DNA of 64,000 bases from Dermatophilus congolensis (GTDB taxonomy: Bacteria; Actinomycetota; Actinomycetes; Actinomycetales; Dermatophilaceae): the NCBI RefSeq assembly GCF_900447215.1, contig NZ_UFYA01000001.1, positions 1,798,001-1,862,000 of the forward strand, written 5' to 3'. Shown piece after piece: positions 34,797 through 44,524 of the stretch (the stretch's first letter is position 1; every line of letters begins with the position of its first letter). Below the pieces are notes generated by a model. It saw only the letters and a list, made by a program, of their open reading frames with translations, had not been told where the DNA came from and did not search any database. The position numbers and the translations under genes are program-made.

Positions 34797-36560
34797 TTAG
34801 TGCCCTATGAGAGTGCGGATTTTTTCCGGACCCACGATGAGCAACAACGTCGGTAGGCGTGGCCCTGTCTCGCTGCCAATCAGCAGGCGGTACAAAAGCG
34901 CGAACAGCGAGCGCTGCGCCGTCTTAACCTCCGGCGGGAGCTTTTTCTCATGAATTGGTAGCCCCGCCTGCAACTTCGGGACCCCATAGACGAGTGTGGT
35001 CAGCCCTTCCAAAGACCAGTCCTCTTCGAGCTTGTCTGCGAGCAGGGCCAACGACTCACGCTGTGCTTCATCAAGCGAGGCAAGCAGTTCGGTGTCGGGT
35101 TCGCTGCGCACCTGGGTGCGATCTTCTGGAGCCATCTGGGTTTCGACCCATTTCATAGCTTTGCTTAACCGCGGCTGCAGCTCCTCCAAAGAACCCAGCT
35201 CCGGCTCGCCAGAAGCAATCATCGCCCCAAGGATGCGCTGCATCTGCTCGGGGTTACCGCCGGTGATGTCCGCTGTGGAAGCAATCGCTCGATACGGCAA
35301 GGGGCGTTCTGTGCGGGGTAGTTCACCAGCGGCGGTGCCGATGGATCGTTTGTACACCGACAAATCGCCGGGCTGGGCTTTGTCTGTGCCGATTTTGCGG
35401 CCAAGCGCATCCCATTCATCGTATAGACGCTGAATTTCGGCGTCGAAGGCGACCTGGAAAGACTGATTCGGTTTACGACGTGCATACATCCACCGCAACA
35501 GCTGCGGTTCCATGATGCTGAGCGCATCTGCCGGGGTGGGCACACCGCCTTTAGAAGAGCTCATCTTGGCCATACCGGCAATACCGACGAACGCGTACAT
35601 CGGGCCAATCGGACGCTGCGCACCGAAAATTGGCGCGATGTCCTTACCCACTACCCACGACGATCCCGGGCTCTGGTGATCAACACCTGAGGGCTCAAAA
35701 TCGACGCCCTCGTGTGCCCACCGCATGGGCCAGTCGACCTTCCAGACAAGCTTGCCGCGGAAGTCCGCGTTAAGGTGCATGCTCTCTTCTACCTGTTCCC
35801 CATTGGGACCAGTAGCGGTGTACGTCAGAAGCGTGCTCTGTGGGTCATAGCTGGTGACCTGCGTATTGTCGGTACCGAAGGCCAGACTGTACGGCTTGAA
35901 CGGGTAATAGTCTCCCGCGCTCGAACCGTCATCCTCGCTAGCGGCACCAGAGCCCTCCACTGCCGTTACCTCAGCCTCGTCTGCTCCCTCAGCGCGGGCG
36001 ATTTCGGCTGCGGCTTGCGGGTCTACTTTGGTGCGGTATCGAGCCAGGACCGCGTCGATCTCAGCGCGGTGCTCCATTGCGTGCAGGATGGCCTCGACAT
36101 ACACCCCCGAGGTGTACTGAGCTGTCTGGCTGATGCCACGGAACTGCACACCCAAGTGGCCCAGCGATTCGGTCATCGCTGCTTTGAAGTGTTCAGCCCA
36201 GTTCGGGTATTGGCTGCCGCGGGGCGCAGGAACGCTGGTCAACGGTTTACCGATGTGCTCGGCCCACGACTCGTCGATGCCTTCAACACCGAACGGCACC
36301 TTGCGATAGCGGTCGTAGTCGTCCCAGCTGATGATGTGCTCGACGTCGTAGCCACGGCGGCGGATCTCATCTGCCACCAGGTGCGGCACCATCACTTCAC
36401 GCAGGTTGCCCAGGTGAATGGGGCCCGATGGGCTGAGCCCGGAAGCACATACGATTTTCTCACCGGGCTTACGTGCGGTAGCGGTCTCGATGACCTCATC
36501 AGCGAGGCGGTCGACCCAGTCCCCGATTTCAGAGGTGTTTGTGGAATTGCTGCGTGCCAC
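34797..36560 (-). CDS. lysS: class I lysyl-tRNA synthetase
   Basis: A 587-residue archaeal-type (class I) LysRS. HIGH is present as PSGPIHLGNLREVMVPH near residue 47 and KMSKS as AKMSSSKGG near residue 334. The Rossmann insert has IISWDDYDRYRKVP, and the C-terminal half is the alpha-helical anticodon domain. It contains an acidic insertion (about residues 200-220, EGADEAEVTAVEGSGAASEDD). It charges tRNA-Lys. Most bacteria use the unrelated class II enzyme; whether that also exists here cannot be seen. It starts 14 bp after purA ends on the same strand. Confidence 0.94.
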   Translation of the reverse strand: MARSNSTNTSEIGDWVDRLADEVIETATARKPGEKIVCASGLSPSGPIHLGNLREVMVPHLVADEIRRRGYDVEHIISWDDYDRYRKVPFGVEGIDESWAEHIGKPLTSVPAPRGSQYPNWAEHFKAAMTESLGHLGVQFRGISQTAQYTSGVYVEAILHAMEHRAEIDAVLARYRTKVDPQAAAEIARAEGADEAEVTAVEGSGAASEDDGSSAGDYYPFKPYSLAFGTDNTQVTSYDPQSTLLTYTATGPNGEQVEESMHLNADFRGKLVWKVDWPMRWAHEGVDFEPSGVDHQSPGSSWVVGKDIAPIFGAQRPIGPMYAFVGIAGMAKMSSSKGGVPTPADALSIMEPQLLRWMYARRKPNQSFQVAFDAEIQRLYDEWDALGRKIGTDKAQPGDLSVYKRSIGTAAGELPRTERPLPYRAIASTADITGGNPEQMQRILGAMIASGEPELGSLEELQPRLSKAMKWVETQMAPEDRTQVRSEPDTELLASLDEAQRESLALLADKLEEDWSLEGLTTLVYGVPKLQAGLPIHEKKLPPEVKTAQRSLFALLYRLLIGSETGPRLPTLLLIVGPEKIRTLIGH

Positions 36561-36574
36561 GGATGCGCTCCTTC

Positions 36575-37858
36575 TTAGATCAGGTCGTGGCGGACGATGA
36601 CCTCATCACGGCCCGGGCCCACACCGATAACGGAAATACGAGCACCGATCTGCTTCTCAACGAAGAGGACGTAGTCCTGGCAGTTCTTCGGCAACTCCTC
36701 GAACGTGCGAGCGCCACTGATATCAGACTTCCAGCCCGGAAGAATCTCGTAGACGGGTGTTGCGTGGTGGAAGTCCGACTGACTAACTGGCATCTCGTCC
36801 ATCCGTACTCCGTCAACCTCGTAGGCGACGCAGACAGGGATCTCGTCGAACTCGGACAAGTTGTCCAGTTTGGTCATCACAAAGTCGGTGACGCCATTGA
36901 TGCGTTGGGCGTAGCGGCCTACTACTGCGTCCTGCCAGCCGATCCGGCGGGGGCGTCCTGTGGTGGTACCGAACTCGCCACCGATGATGCGTAGCCGGTC
37001 CCCGACCTCGTCATGCAGCTCCGTGGGGAACGGCCCTTCGCCCACACGAGTCGTGAACGCCTTAATCACGGCAACCACACGATCCACGCGTGTAGGAGGC
37101 AAACCCGCGCCGGTGCATGCGCCACCAGCTGTCGCGTTAGAACTTGTCACATAGGGGTATGTGCCGTGATCAACATCGAGCATCGTGGCCTGTCCTGCTT
37201 CACAGACCACCGTCTTGCCCTCATCTAGAGCCTGCGCGATCACCAGGGAGGTGTCACAGACCATCGGGCGCAGACGCTCGGCATAGCTCAACAACTCCTG
37301 CACGACCTGTTCAACTTCGATCGCGCGGCGGTTGTAAATCTTCACCAATGTTTGGTTCTTGATAACGAGTGCGGCCTCTACTTTTTGCCGCAGAATCGAC
37401 TCGTCATACAAATCCTGGACACGAATACCGACCCGGCTCATCTTGTCCGCGTACGACGGGCCAATACCTCGACCAGTTGTGCCGATCTTTCGGCTGCCCA
37501 AGAAGCGTTCATTCACCTTGTCCAAGGTGACGTTGTAAGAAGGAATCACGTGCGCATTCGCTGAGACCTTCAATAGCGATGTATCCACACCGCGCGCATT
37601 CAACGCATCGAGTTCTTCGAACAACACAGGCAAAGACACCACGACACCGTTACCGATGACCGGCGTCACACCTTCAGACAGAATCCCGCTGGGAAGAAGG
37701 TGCAGCGCATATTTCTCTTTGCCAATCACCACCGTGTGGCCTGCATTGTTGCCACCGTTAAACTTCACAACCACATCGGTGCGGTCACCGAGCAGATCGG
37801 TGGCCTTGCCTTTACCCTCGTCACCCCATTGGGCACCGATCAGCACAATTGCAGGCAT
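36575..37858 (-). CDS. purA: adenylosuccinate synthetase
   Basis: A 427-residue GTP-dependent enzyme converting IMP to adenylosuccinate. The N-terminal [16 protein letters not shown] loop, [11 protein letters not shown], and [17 protein letters not shown] are diagnostic. Length is normal for the family. It precedes lysS by 14 bp on the minus strand, so the two may be one operon. The purine genes are thus scattered in at least three units across 24-38 kb. Confidence 0.97.
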   Translation of the reverse strand: MPAIVLIGAQWGDEGKGKATDLLGDRTDVVVKFNGGNNAGHTVVIGKEKYALHLLPSGILSEGVTPVIGNGVVVSLPVLFEELDALNARGVDTSLLKVSANAHVIPSYNVTLDKVNERFLGSRKIGTTGRGIGPSYADKMSRVGIRVQDLYDESILRQKVEAALVIKNQTLVKIYNRRAIEVEQVVQELLSYAERLRPMVCDTSLVIAQALDEGKTVVCEAGQATMLDVDHGTYPYVTSSNATAGGACTGAGLPPTRVDRVVAVIKAFTTRVGEGPFPTELHDEVGDRLRIIGGEFGTTTGRPRRIGWQDAVVGRYAQRINGVTDFVMTKLDNLSEFDEIPVCVAYEVDGVRMDEMPVSQSDFHHATPVYEILPGWKSDISGARTFEELPKNCQDYVLFVEKQIGARISVIGVGPGRDEVIVRHDLI

Positions 37859-38392
37859 CGGGCCACTCTCCTCACGTCTCTCATCTCCTGACCGAACTCA
37901 GCCACATGGCTACAAACGCTGGGCCACCCGTGGTCAGGCTGCTGGCGGGCGCCTGCGCCGTTCAACTCCCCCTCCCAAGGCGAGGAGGACAGCGCGAGCC
38001 TTACAAAGCCACAGCGACAAGCGCACATATGCGTGCACTCGCGATGCTCAACCCTACCGTGTGAGACACACGCTCAGGAATGAACACGATCCGCACTGCC
38101 ACCCACAAAAACACGACCTGGCTCGCTGACAACACCCACTCGCCTTCGCCTCAACAACGCTGAAGAAAAGCAACAATGTGAAAACAATATGGTTTCAAGA
38201 GGGATTAATAAATGGACGATCACTTTTTCCCTTCTACTCTGAGTTTGTTACCTCATGCGTGGTCATGCCCCGGCCACTACTCACCGGCTTCAATACCCGA
38301 TCACACCAGGCGCAGTTATCTGAGAAATCGCCCCTCACAGCCGATCAGGAAGAGAAGCCAACCGGCCTAGCCGAGCAAGGAAGAAGAAGATC
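37859..38392. other. divergent intergenic region purA / lipoprotein
   Basis: 534 bp without a supported gene. The last 60 bp include the lipoprotein ribosome site AAGGAAGAAG. The region carries promoters for both directions; no riboswitch or clear operator is recognised. Base composition drops near 38180-38260. Confidence 0.5.
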
Positions 38393-38944
38393 ATGAAACG
38401 CCAACTGTCTACAGGCGCAGTGATCGCTATTGCGGCCACCGCCCTTGCCGCTCTCTCTGCATGCAGCAATCAGGCAGACACCCACAACGTAGCCTCCACT
38501 TCCACCCCTTCGGCATCAACCAGCGCACCTGTCACCCCCAGCACCACCCCCACCCCCACACCAACTAAAACCAGCAGCACCAGCCCCACACAGCACACTC
38601 ACCCAGCTGACGAACTTCGCAGCGCGCAAACCTCAACCAAAAACAGCGGACGAGCTAACACACAAATCGGCACGCTACCCACCTCAGCAGGTGACTACAC
38701 AGAATCCCTCGTTCAAGCGTGGAACGCTGGCGACAAAGGCGCTATGAACACCTACGCCACCGCCGGAGTGGTCGACAAACTCACCTCTAGCTCTCCTAAA
38801 GGCGCGCTCCTACGCACCGCCTGCGAAGACGATATGTGCAGCTATACCAGTGAAAGCGGGCGCCGCGTCACTCTCACTGTTGACCCAGCCAAAGTTGATG
38901 CTGGCACTCGCCAGGCCGTAACAGGCGTAAAAATCGATCATTAA
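38393..38944 (+). CDS. small secreted lipoprotein with Thr/Ser/Pro linker
   Basis: A 183-residue precursor. The lipobox is LSAC at about residue 24 after IAIAATALAA. A Ser/Thr/Pro-rich linker follows (residues 35-75), then a compact C-terminal domain (SAGDYTESLVQAWNAGDKGAMNTYATAGVVDKLTSS, CEDDMCSYTSESGRRVTLTVDP) with two cysteines that could pair. The domain resembles small NTF2-like extracellular modules, but that is weak. It should sit on the outer face of the membrane. It is monocistronic with its own terminator. Confidence 0.8.
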   Translation: MKRQLSTGAVIAIAATALAALSACSNQADTHNVASTSTPSASTSAPVTPSTTPTPTPTKTSSTSPTQHTHPADELRSAQTSTKNSGRANTQIGTLPTSAGDYTESLVQAWNAGDKGAMNTYATAGVVDKLTSSSPKGALLRTACEDDMCSYTSESGRRVTLTVDPAKVDAGTRQAVTGVKIDH

Positions 38945-38967
38945 CTGACGCCAATAACAACGTAAAG

Positions 38968-39012
38968 AGCGGGCCGTGAGAATCCTTTCCCTAGGAAATC
39001 TCACGGCCCGCT
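38968..39012. terminator. terminator after lipoprotein gene
   Basis: A 13-bp stem AGCGGGCCGTGAG / CTCACGGCCCGCT with internal extra pairing; also serves the convergent aldolase gene. Confidence 0.8.
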
Positions 39013-39051
39013 ACCACATACGGAGAAAACAACCGTTATCTCCGCGTCACC

Positions 39052-40083
39052 TCACTTAAGCGACTTACCTGCGCTACGCAGGTTTTCACACGCCTCAACA
39101 ACGCGGGCGGCCATACCCTCTTCAGCAGCTTTGCCCCACGCACGCGGGTCGTACTGCTTCTTGTTGCCTACCTCACCGTCAATCTTCAGAACACCCTCGT
39201 AGTTGCTCATCATCCAGCCAGCAATCGGGCGAGTGAACGCGTACTGAGTGTCAGTGTCAACATTCATCTTCACAACGCCGTAATCCACTGCATCGGAAAT
39301 CTCCTGCTCAGTGGAGCCCGACCCGCCGTGGAACACCAAGTCCAGTGGCTTGTCCCCTTGAGCGTCACCGAACTTGGCGACGATAGCGTCCTGAGCCTGC
39401 TTCAAAATCTCCGGGCGGAGCTTGACGTTGCCAGGCTTGTAAACGCCGTGCACGTTACCGAACGTGAGCGCAGCCATGTAACGGCCCTTCTCGCCCAAGC
39501 CCAACGCTTCAACCGTGGCAATCGCGTCTTCAGGGGTGGTGTACAGCTTGTCGTTGATCTCACCAACAACGCCATCTTCTTCACCACCAACGACACCGAT
39601 CTCCACCTCAAGGATGACCCGTGCAGCGGCAGCCTTCTCCAACAGTTCCTGCGCGATCTGCAGGTTCTCTTCCAGCGGAACCGCCGAACCATCCCACATG
39701 TGCGACTGGAAGTACGGAAGACCGTCCTTCTTCACCTTCTCCGTAGAAGCCTCAAGCAGCGGACGCACAAAGCCATCCAGCTTGTTCTTGGGGCAGTGGT
39801 CGGTGTGCAACGCAATGTTGACGTCGTAGTTCTTAGCGACCTCCTGCGCGAACGCAGCCATCGCCAACGAACCCGTCACCATGTGCTTGATCGTCGGGCC
39901 GGAGAAGTACTCCGAACCACCCGTGGAGACCTGGATAATGCCGTCCGAACCAGCCTCGGCAAAGCCTCGGATAGCAGCATTCAAAGTCTGAGAAGACGAG
40001 ACGTTGATGGCTGGGTAGGCGAAGGAGCCCGCCTTAGCCTTGTCGAGCATCTCCGCGTATACGTCCGGGGTTGCGATGGGCAC
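39052..40083 (-). CDS. fbaA: class II fructose-bisphosphate aldolase
   Basis: A 343-residue zinc aldolase of glycolysis and gluconeogenesis. It has NIALHTDHCPKNKLDGF (catalytic Asp and zinc His), VEIGVVGGEEDGV, TFGNVHGVYKPGNVKL and LVFHGGSGSTEQEI. The GTG at 40083 is chosen because AAGGAG is 6 bases upstream and the family starts MPIATPDVYAEML; extra upstream codons are not homologous. Length matches FbaA of actinobacteria. It is monocistronic. Confidence 0.96.
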   Translation of the reverse strand: MPIATPDVYAEMLDKAKAGSFAYPAINVSSSQTLNAAIRGFAEAGSDGIIQVSTGGSEYFSGPTIKHMVTGSLAMAAFAQEVAKNYDVNIALHTDHCPKNKLDGFVRPLLEASTEKVKKDGLPYFQSHMWDGSAVPLEENLQIAQELLEKAAAARVILEVEIGVVGGEEDGVVGEINDKLYTTPEDAIATVEALGLGEKGRYMAALTFGNVHGVYKPGNVKLRPEILKQAQDAIVAKFGDAQGDKPLDLVFHGGSGSTEQEISDAVDYGVVKMNVDTDTQYAFTRPIAGWMMSNYEGVLKIDGEVGNKKQYDPRAWGKAAEEGMAARVVEACENLRSAGKSLK

Positions 40084-40207
40084 GTGACTCTCCTTGCAGT
40101 CGAGTGTTGACTCCAACCATCCTAGAGCCGACCACCAGAACCTTTCTGGCACTCCCACTGTCTGTCACGCGGCTACGTGCACGCACTACCACCAATCGTG
40201 GCGAACC

Positions 40208-40888
40208 TCACCCAGCCACCGATTGCCCAAACACATGCGCCCTAACCCAGGCATGCATAGCAATCGCTGCCGCAGCTCCGGCATTCATCGAACGAGTAGA
40301 ACCGAATTGGGCGATATCCAAGATGACGTCACACGCAGACACAGCCGCATCCGTCAAACCAGGCCCTTCTTGCCCAAACAACATCACACACCGCTGCGGC
40401 AACGAGTACGTCTCAATCGGCACCGATCCCGGAACATTATCGATTCCAATAAGCGGAATCCCTACACCCCCGGCTCCATCTGACTGCTGAGCCGCCCACT
40501 GCTGCAACGCCGCCACATCACCATGATGAAACTCATGCTGGTATCGGTCCGTCACCATCGCACCCCGCCGATTCCAACGACGCCGTCCAACAATATGGAA
40601 CGCCGCCACATTCATCGCATTCGCAGTGCGAATCACCGAACCGATATTGAAATCGTGCTCCCAGTTCTCCACAGCTACATGCAACCCATGGCGCCGTGAG
40701 TCCAAATCAGCAACCACTGCCTCATGCCGCCAATATCTGTACCGATCAACCACATTCCGGCGATCTCCTTCAGCGAGAAGCGCGGCGTCATACGGCCAGG
40801 CCACCTCACCTCCAGCATCTCGAGGCCATGCCACCTCACCACCAGGCCACGGCCCCACCCCAACCCCGCGCGCATCATCCGAACTCAT
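40208..40888 (-). CDS. TrmH/SpoU family RNA 2'-O-methyltransferase
   Basis: A 226-residue SPOUT methyltransferase. Motif 1 is AVENWEHDFNIGSVIRTANAMNVAAFHIVG, motif 2 is CVMLFGQEGPGLTDAAVSACD, and motif 3 is GSTRSMNAGAAAAIAMHAW. The family methylates tRNA or rRNA riboses; the position is unknown. The N-terminus has a tandem 11-residue duplication (GGEVAWPRDA / GGEVAWPYDA) encoded by near-repeat DNA. It lies 125 bp upstream of fbaA. Confidence 0.9.
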   Translation of the reverse strand: MSSDDARGVGVGPWPGGEVAWPRDAGGEVAWPYDAALLAEGDRRNVVDRYRYWRHEAVVADLDSRRHGLHVAVENWEHDFNIGSVIRTANAMNVAAFHIVGRRRWNRRGAMVTDRYQHEFHHGDVAALQQWAAQQSDGAGGVGIPLIGIDNVPGSVPIETYSLPQRCVMLFGQEGPGLTDAAVSACDVILDIAQFGSTRSMNAGAAAAIAMHAWVRAHVFGQSVAG

Positions 40889-40931
40889 GCTGCCCTCCTC
40901 ATCTGCTCAACTCGCACCATGCACTCACACC

Positions 40932-40970
40932 GGCGCGGGGTGACTCACCAACGGTGAGCCACCCCGCGCC
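40932..40970. terminator. lemA terminator
   Basis: Inverted repeat GGCGCGGGGTG / CACCCCGCGCC with an inner CTCACC / GGTGAG pairing, just after the lemA stop on the minus strand. Confidence 0.75.
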
Positions 40971-40988
40971 AGAAAACGTGTTACCGAA

Positions 40989-41726
40989 TCACTGCTCGCC
41001 TGGGCGCTTGTCCTGAATTGGGCTCGGCGTGTAGTTCTGCCCTAGCCCCTGGTTTGGGTCATACCCAGAAAGCTGTCCCGGCTGCTGAGTACCCACGGCT
41101 GGAGGCTGCGGCGCCGCCTGCGCAGCAGCTGGCCCTCCCTGACCTGGGCCAGCAATCGTGCCGCCACCTTGACCAAAGTTGATCGTCGGGGCGTTCTTCG
41201 CGGCCGTCTCTGCCTCGAAGTAGTCTGCCTTGGCCACGCCAGCCCGCTTAGCGAAGAAGCTCGAGGGGAAAGAGTCAACCATCGTGTTCAGATCACGCAC
41301 CGTGGCGTTGTAGTAGCGACGCCCCGAAGCGATCCGGTCCTCGGTGGCAGAGAGTTCACGCTGCAGTTCGGTGAAGTTGTTGTTTGCCTTCAGATCCGGG
41401 TAAGCCTCACTGATACTCATCAAACGGCCCAGAGCCGAGGAGAGTTCACCCTCAGCCTGCGTAGCCTGACCAGCCGAAGGACCAGCACTGACAGCTTTGT
41501 TACGAGCCTCAATAACCTGCTGCAACGTGTCACCCTCGTGAGCAGCGTATCCCTTCACCGTCTCAACCAGGTTGGGAATGAGATCATGCCGACGCTTGAG
41601 CTCGACATCAATCTGGCGCCACGACTCCTCCGTCAAGTTGCGTGCCTGCATCAACTTGTTATTGGTCGAGATTCCATACACGACAACCCCCACCACGATG
41701 AGGATGAGCAGAAGAAGGACAACCAT
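40989..41726 (-). CDS. lemA: LemA family membrane-anchored protein
   Basis: A 245-residue protein with an N-terminal membrane helix (VVLLLLILIVVGVVVYGI) and the LemA helical core: KLMQARNLTEESWRQIDVELKRRHDLIPNLVETVKGYAAHE, then VIEARNKAVSA, and YPDLKANNNFTELQRELSATEDRIASGRRYYNATVRDLN. The C-terminal 60 residues are Gly/Gln/Pro-rich. Function of LemA proteins is poorly known. ATG at 41726 is preferred, with AAGGGGAG 6 bases upstream. It is transcribed alone, downstream of pyrE. Confidence 0.92.
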   Translation of the reverse strand: MVVLLLLILIVVGVVVYGISTNNKLMQARNLTEESWRQIDVELKRRHDLIPNLVETVKGYAAHEGDTLQQVIEARNKAVSAGPSAGQATQAEGELSSALGRLMSISEAYPDLKANNNFTELQRELSATEDRIASGRRYYNATVRDLNTMVDSFPSSFFAKRAGVAKADYFEAETAAKNAPTINFGQGGGTIAGPGQGGPAAAQAAPQPPAVGTQQPGQLSGYDPNQGLGQNYTPSPIQDKRPGEQ

Positions 41727-41861
41727 GGGCAACTCCCCTTGAATTCGGTGTTAACAAGCAACGCGCAATACCAGCGCAGGCCACAACACAATCGCGTTGC
41801 AGCCTGCGAGTTCGCTCACCTCATCCTACCGAGGGAAAACGCCGTTCACCGAGGCCGAACA

Positions 41862-42467
41862 TCAAGCCAAGCCGAGGTCCTCAAGACCATACGCATAGAA
41901 GTACGGAACGCCCGCCTCTTTCCTAATCCGCTCAGCGGCACCAGAAGAACGATCAGCGATAACAGCAACGCCAACAACCTCAGCACCGGCTTGACGAACC
42001 GCCTCTACCGCTGTCAACGGTGAACCACCCGTGGTAGAGGTGTCTTCCACTACGAGCACCTTACGGCCAGCGATCGAGGGCCCCTCAATACGCTGCTGCA
42101 GACCATGCGTTTTCTCCGCTTTACGGACCACAAAAGCATCCCGCCGAATACCACGGTGGGCACCAGCATGAAGCATCGCCGTCGCCACCGGATCAGCACC
42201 CATCGTCAACCCGCCAACCGCATCGAAATCCAGCTGCGAGGTCAAGTCCAGCATCACCGCACCTACCAACGGGGCAGCCTGCGCATCCAAGGTGATCCGA
42301 CGCAAATCAACGTAATAATCGGCCTCTTTCCCCGAAGACAACGTCACCTTGCCCCAGACAATTGCCTTCTCTTTAATGAATTCCAACAGCTCTGCCCGCG
42401 CCTGCGCAGCCTCCGCTGGAGGAATCACAGCAGCCAGGTCGCCATGACATGAAGAGTTCTCGGTCAT
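41862..42467 (-). CDS. pyrE: orotate phosphoribosyltransferase
   Basis: A 201-residue pyrimidine enzyme making OMP from orotate and PRPP. It has GKEADYYVDLRRITLDAQAAPLVG, the GADPVATAM segment, FVVRKAEKTHGLQQRIEGP, and the PRPP loop VLVVEDTSTTGGSPLTAVEAVRQAG. The N-terminal 20 residues are a short extension. It is monocistronic; other pyr genes are not in the window. Confidence 0.95.
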   Translation of the reverse strand: MTENSSCHGDLAAVIPPAEAAQARAELLEFIKEKAIVWGKVTLSSGKEADYYVDLRRITLDAQAAPLVGAVMLDLTSQLDFDAVGGLTMGADPVATAMLHAGAHRGIRRDAFVVRKAEKTHGLQQRIEGPSIAGRKVLVVEDTSTTGGSPLTAVEAVRQAGAEVVGVAVIADRSSGAAERIRKEAGVPYFYAYGLEDLGLA

Positions 42468-42503
42468 ACCGATCAGCGTACGTGCGAGATCACCCCCACC
42501 TAC

Positions 42504-42556
42504 CTACATAGCGAGCGTCGCAGCAGAAACTATCTGCTGCGACGCTCGCTATGTAG
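42504..42556. terminator. perfect 24-bp hairpin between pyrE and chemoreceptor gene
   Basis: Arms 42504-42527 and 42533-42556 with an AACTA loop. It is the probable terminator of the chemoreceptor transcript on the minus strand. Confidence 0.85.
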
Positions 42557-42579
42557 CATTCCTCAACCTAAGAGCAACC

Positions 42580-44223
42580 TCAGATACTGAATCCATCCAC
42601 CAATTGCTGCAGCTCTGTCGCCCGACGGGAAAGCTCCTCCGCCGCTTGCACCGTCGAAGAAACCGCCTCATTGGTGTCTTCAGCAGCCGCCGATACCTCT
42701 TGAATCCCCGAAGAGATCTCACTGGTACCCGCAGCCGCTTCCGAGGCGGAACGACTCATCTCATTCGTCGTCGCCGTTTGCTCCTCCACAGCCGAAGCGA
42801 TCGTGGACTGTGTGTCATTAATGGAAGCAATGATTCCACTGATCTCAGCAATCGCAGACACTGCAGCCTGGGTATCCAGCTGGATCTGCTCTACTCGGCG
42901 CCCAATATCATCTGTGGCCCGGCTCGTCTCTTGGGCTAGATCCTTCACCTCATTAGCAACCACAGCGAAACCCTTACCTGCCTCACCAGCACGAGCCGCC
43001 TCAATCGTGGCATTGAGCGCCAAAAGATTCGTCTGCTCAGCGATACTCGTGATGGTTTTAATAACCTCACCAATCTCCAAGCTCGACTCACCAAGTTTGG
43101 CGACCGTGACGTTAGTCTGGTCAGCTACCTGCACAGCTGAAGCAGCAACAGCCGCAGCATCAGTCGTATTTTGGGCGATCTCGCGAATAGACGCCGTCAT
43201 CTCCTCCGTGCCTGCAGCAACAGTCCCCACACTTTCAGAGACCGAAGCCGCTGACTGAGCAGCCACCCCCGCTTGACGCGAAGACACCTCTGAAGACGAA
43301 CGCACCTGCGAGGCAGTGGCAGTCAACTCCTCAGAAGCAGCCGCGACCGAACTCGAAGCATCCGCCACCCTCGACATCACCTCACGCAAAGACAAACGCG
43401 TCTCTTCGATCGCCTCAGCCATGTCGCCCAACTCATCATTCGTCTTACGGACGCTAGGCACACTTAAATCTCGACGACGAATCGCCTCCACCGAAGCAAG
43501 CACTCCCTGCACCGAAGCAATAATCGACCCACTAATCCGCATAGCCAGAACACCGACTACTACCGCAACAACAACAAGAACCAGAAGCCCCACCCATATC
43601 GCAGAAGTACGCGCGCTCAGCACAGCTGCCTGGGCTTCCTCAAAATTCTGTTTAGCAAGGCTATTCAACCTGTCCGACGAAGCCCGGAGCTCGCCCATGA
43701 TGGTGCCAGCCTGATTAGTGGCCAGAGCACTGGCTTCTTTATTGCCAGCAGCCGTTTTCAACAGCAACGCAGAAACAACCTTGGCGTCGTTGTTTTTCCA
43801 GTCACCGTAAGCACTCTTCACTTTGCCCAACAGCTCCTGCTGCGCGGGGTCATCAAAAACCTCATCAGCCTGAGCCAACACCTGATCCATCTGCCCTACG
43901 GCTTTCACATAAGCCTTCCGCGAACCAGCCGTATCACTCACCGGCGGGGCCTCAGTAGGCAAAGCCTCAATGACATACCCGTTCTGCTGACCATTCAACT
44001 CCGAAAGTGCCTGAGCAGTTCGCCACGCAACAACCCGCGCCATCGCCGCTTTGGACATCGTTTGTGAGGCAGAAGTGACATTATTCAACGCCACCAACGA
44101 AGTCATCGACAAAAGCAAAGCGCCAATTACGCCAATTGCTCCCACCAGCAAAATTCTTGGCCGTACGCCACGACGACGATTCGTTTTTTGCGCTCGACTT
44201 ACAGCGTCAGTTGAGAACGCCAT
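42580..44223 (-). CDS. transmembrane methyl-accepting chemotaxis protein
   Basis: A 547-residue chemoreceptor. TM1 lies near residues 22-44 ([23 protein letters not shown]), followed by a four-helix periplasmic sensor ([22 protein letters not shown] to [14 protein letters not shown]). TM2 lies near 200-220 ([20 protein letters not shown]), then HAMP and the signalling hairpin [35 protein letters not shown]. It lacks a CheR-binding pentapeptide tail. Ligand unknown. ATG at 44223 is preceded by GGAGATG. It would relay to CheA/CheW, which are not in the window. Confidence 0.93.
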   Translation of the reverse strand: MAFSTDAVSRAQKTNRRRGVRPRILLVGAIGVIGALLLSMTSLVALNNVTSASQTMSKAAMARVVAWRTAQALSELNGQQNGYVIEALPTEAPPVSDTAGSRKAYVKAVGQMDQVLAQADEVFDDPAQQELLGKVKSAYGDWKNNDAKVVSALLLKTAAGNKEASALATNQAGTIMGELRASSDRLNSLAKQNFEEAQAAVLSARTSAIWVGLLVLVVVAVVVGVLAMRISGSIIASVQGVLASVEAIRRRDLSVPSVRKTNDELGDMAEAIEETRLSLREVMSRVADASSSVAAASEELTATASQVRSSSEVSSRQAGVAAQSAASVSESVGTVAAGTEEMTASIREIAQNTTDAAAVAASAVQVADQTNVTVAKLGESSLEIGEVIKTITSIAEQTNLLALNATIEAARAGEAGKGFAVVANEVKDLAQETSRATDDIGRRVEQIQLDTQAAVSAIAEISGIIASINDTQSTIASAVEEQTATTNEMSRSASEAAAGTSEISSGIQEVSAAAEDTNEAVSSTVQAAEELSRRATELQQLVDGFSI

Positions 44224-44524
44224 GTCAACATCTCCGATGCGTGAGTCCCAAACACGGATCACCCCGTGCTACGCCCGCCGCCCAACCCCTTGCCCTGGCA
44301 ATGAGGCGCGGCAATCACTGCTCATATCGACCAAACCGCCCCGAAAATAATCGGATCCACCACCACAAAAACAACACCAGACAAAGAAACTCGCCCCGAC
44401 AAAAACATCCCAATTCCGCCCTACTTACCCGCCCATAAACTCCGTTCCACTCCCCCAGTAGCCCTCAGAGGACACCCCTGACGACCGAAAGGACCTCAAA
44501 GAACCTCTCCCGGAACGAGGAAGA
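44224..44524. other. divergent promoter region between the two chemoreceptors
   Basis: About 300 bp. On the plus strand CTCA (44464-44467) is followed after 16 bases by ACCGAAA (44484-44490), a loose sigma-28-like pair ahead of the soluble receptor. On the minus strand only TCCGATTA is seen, with no partner. Confidence 0.4.
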
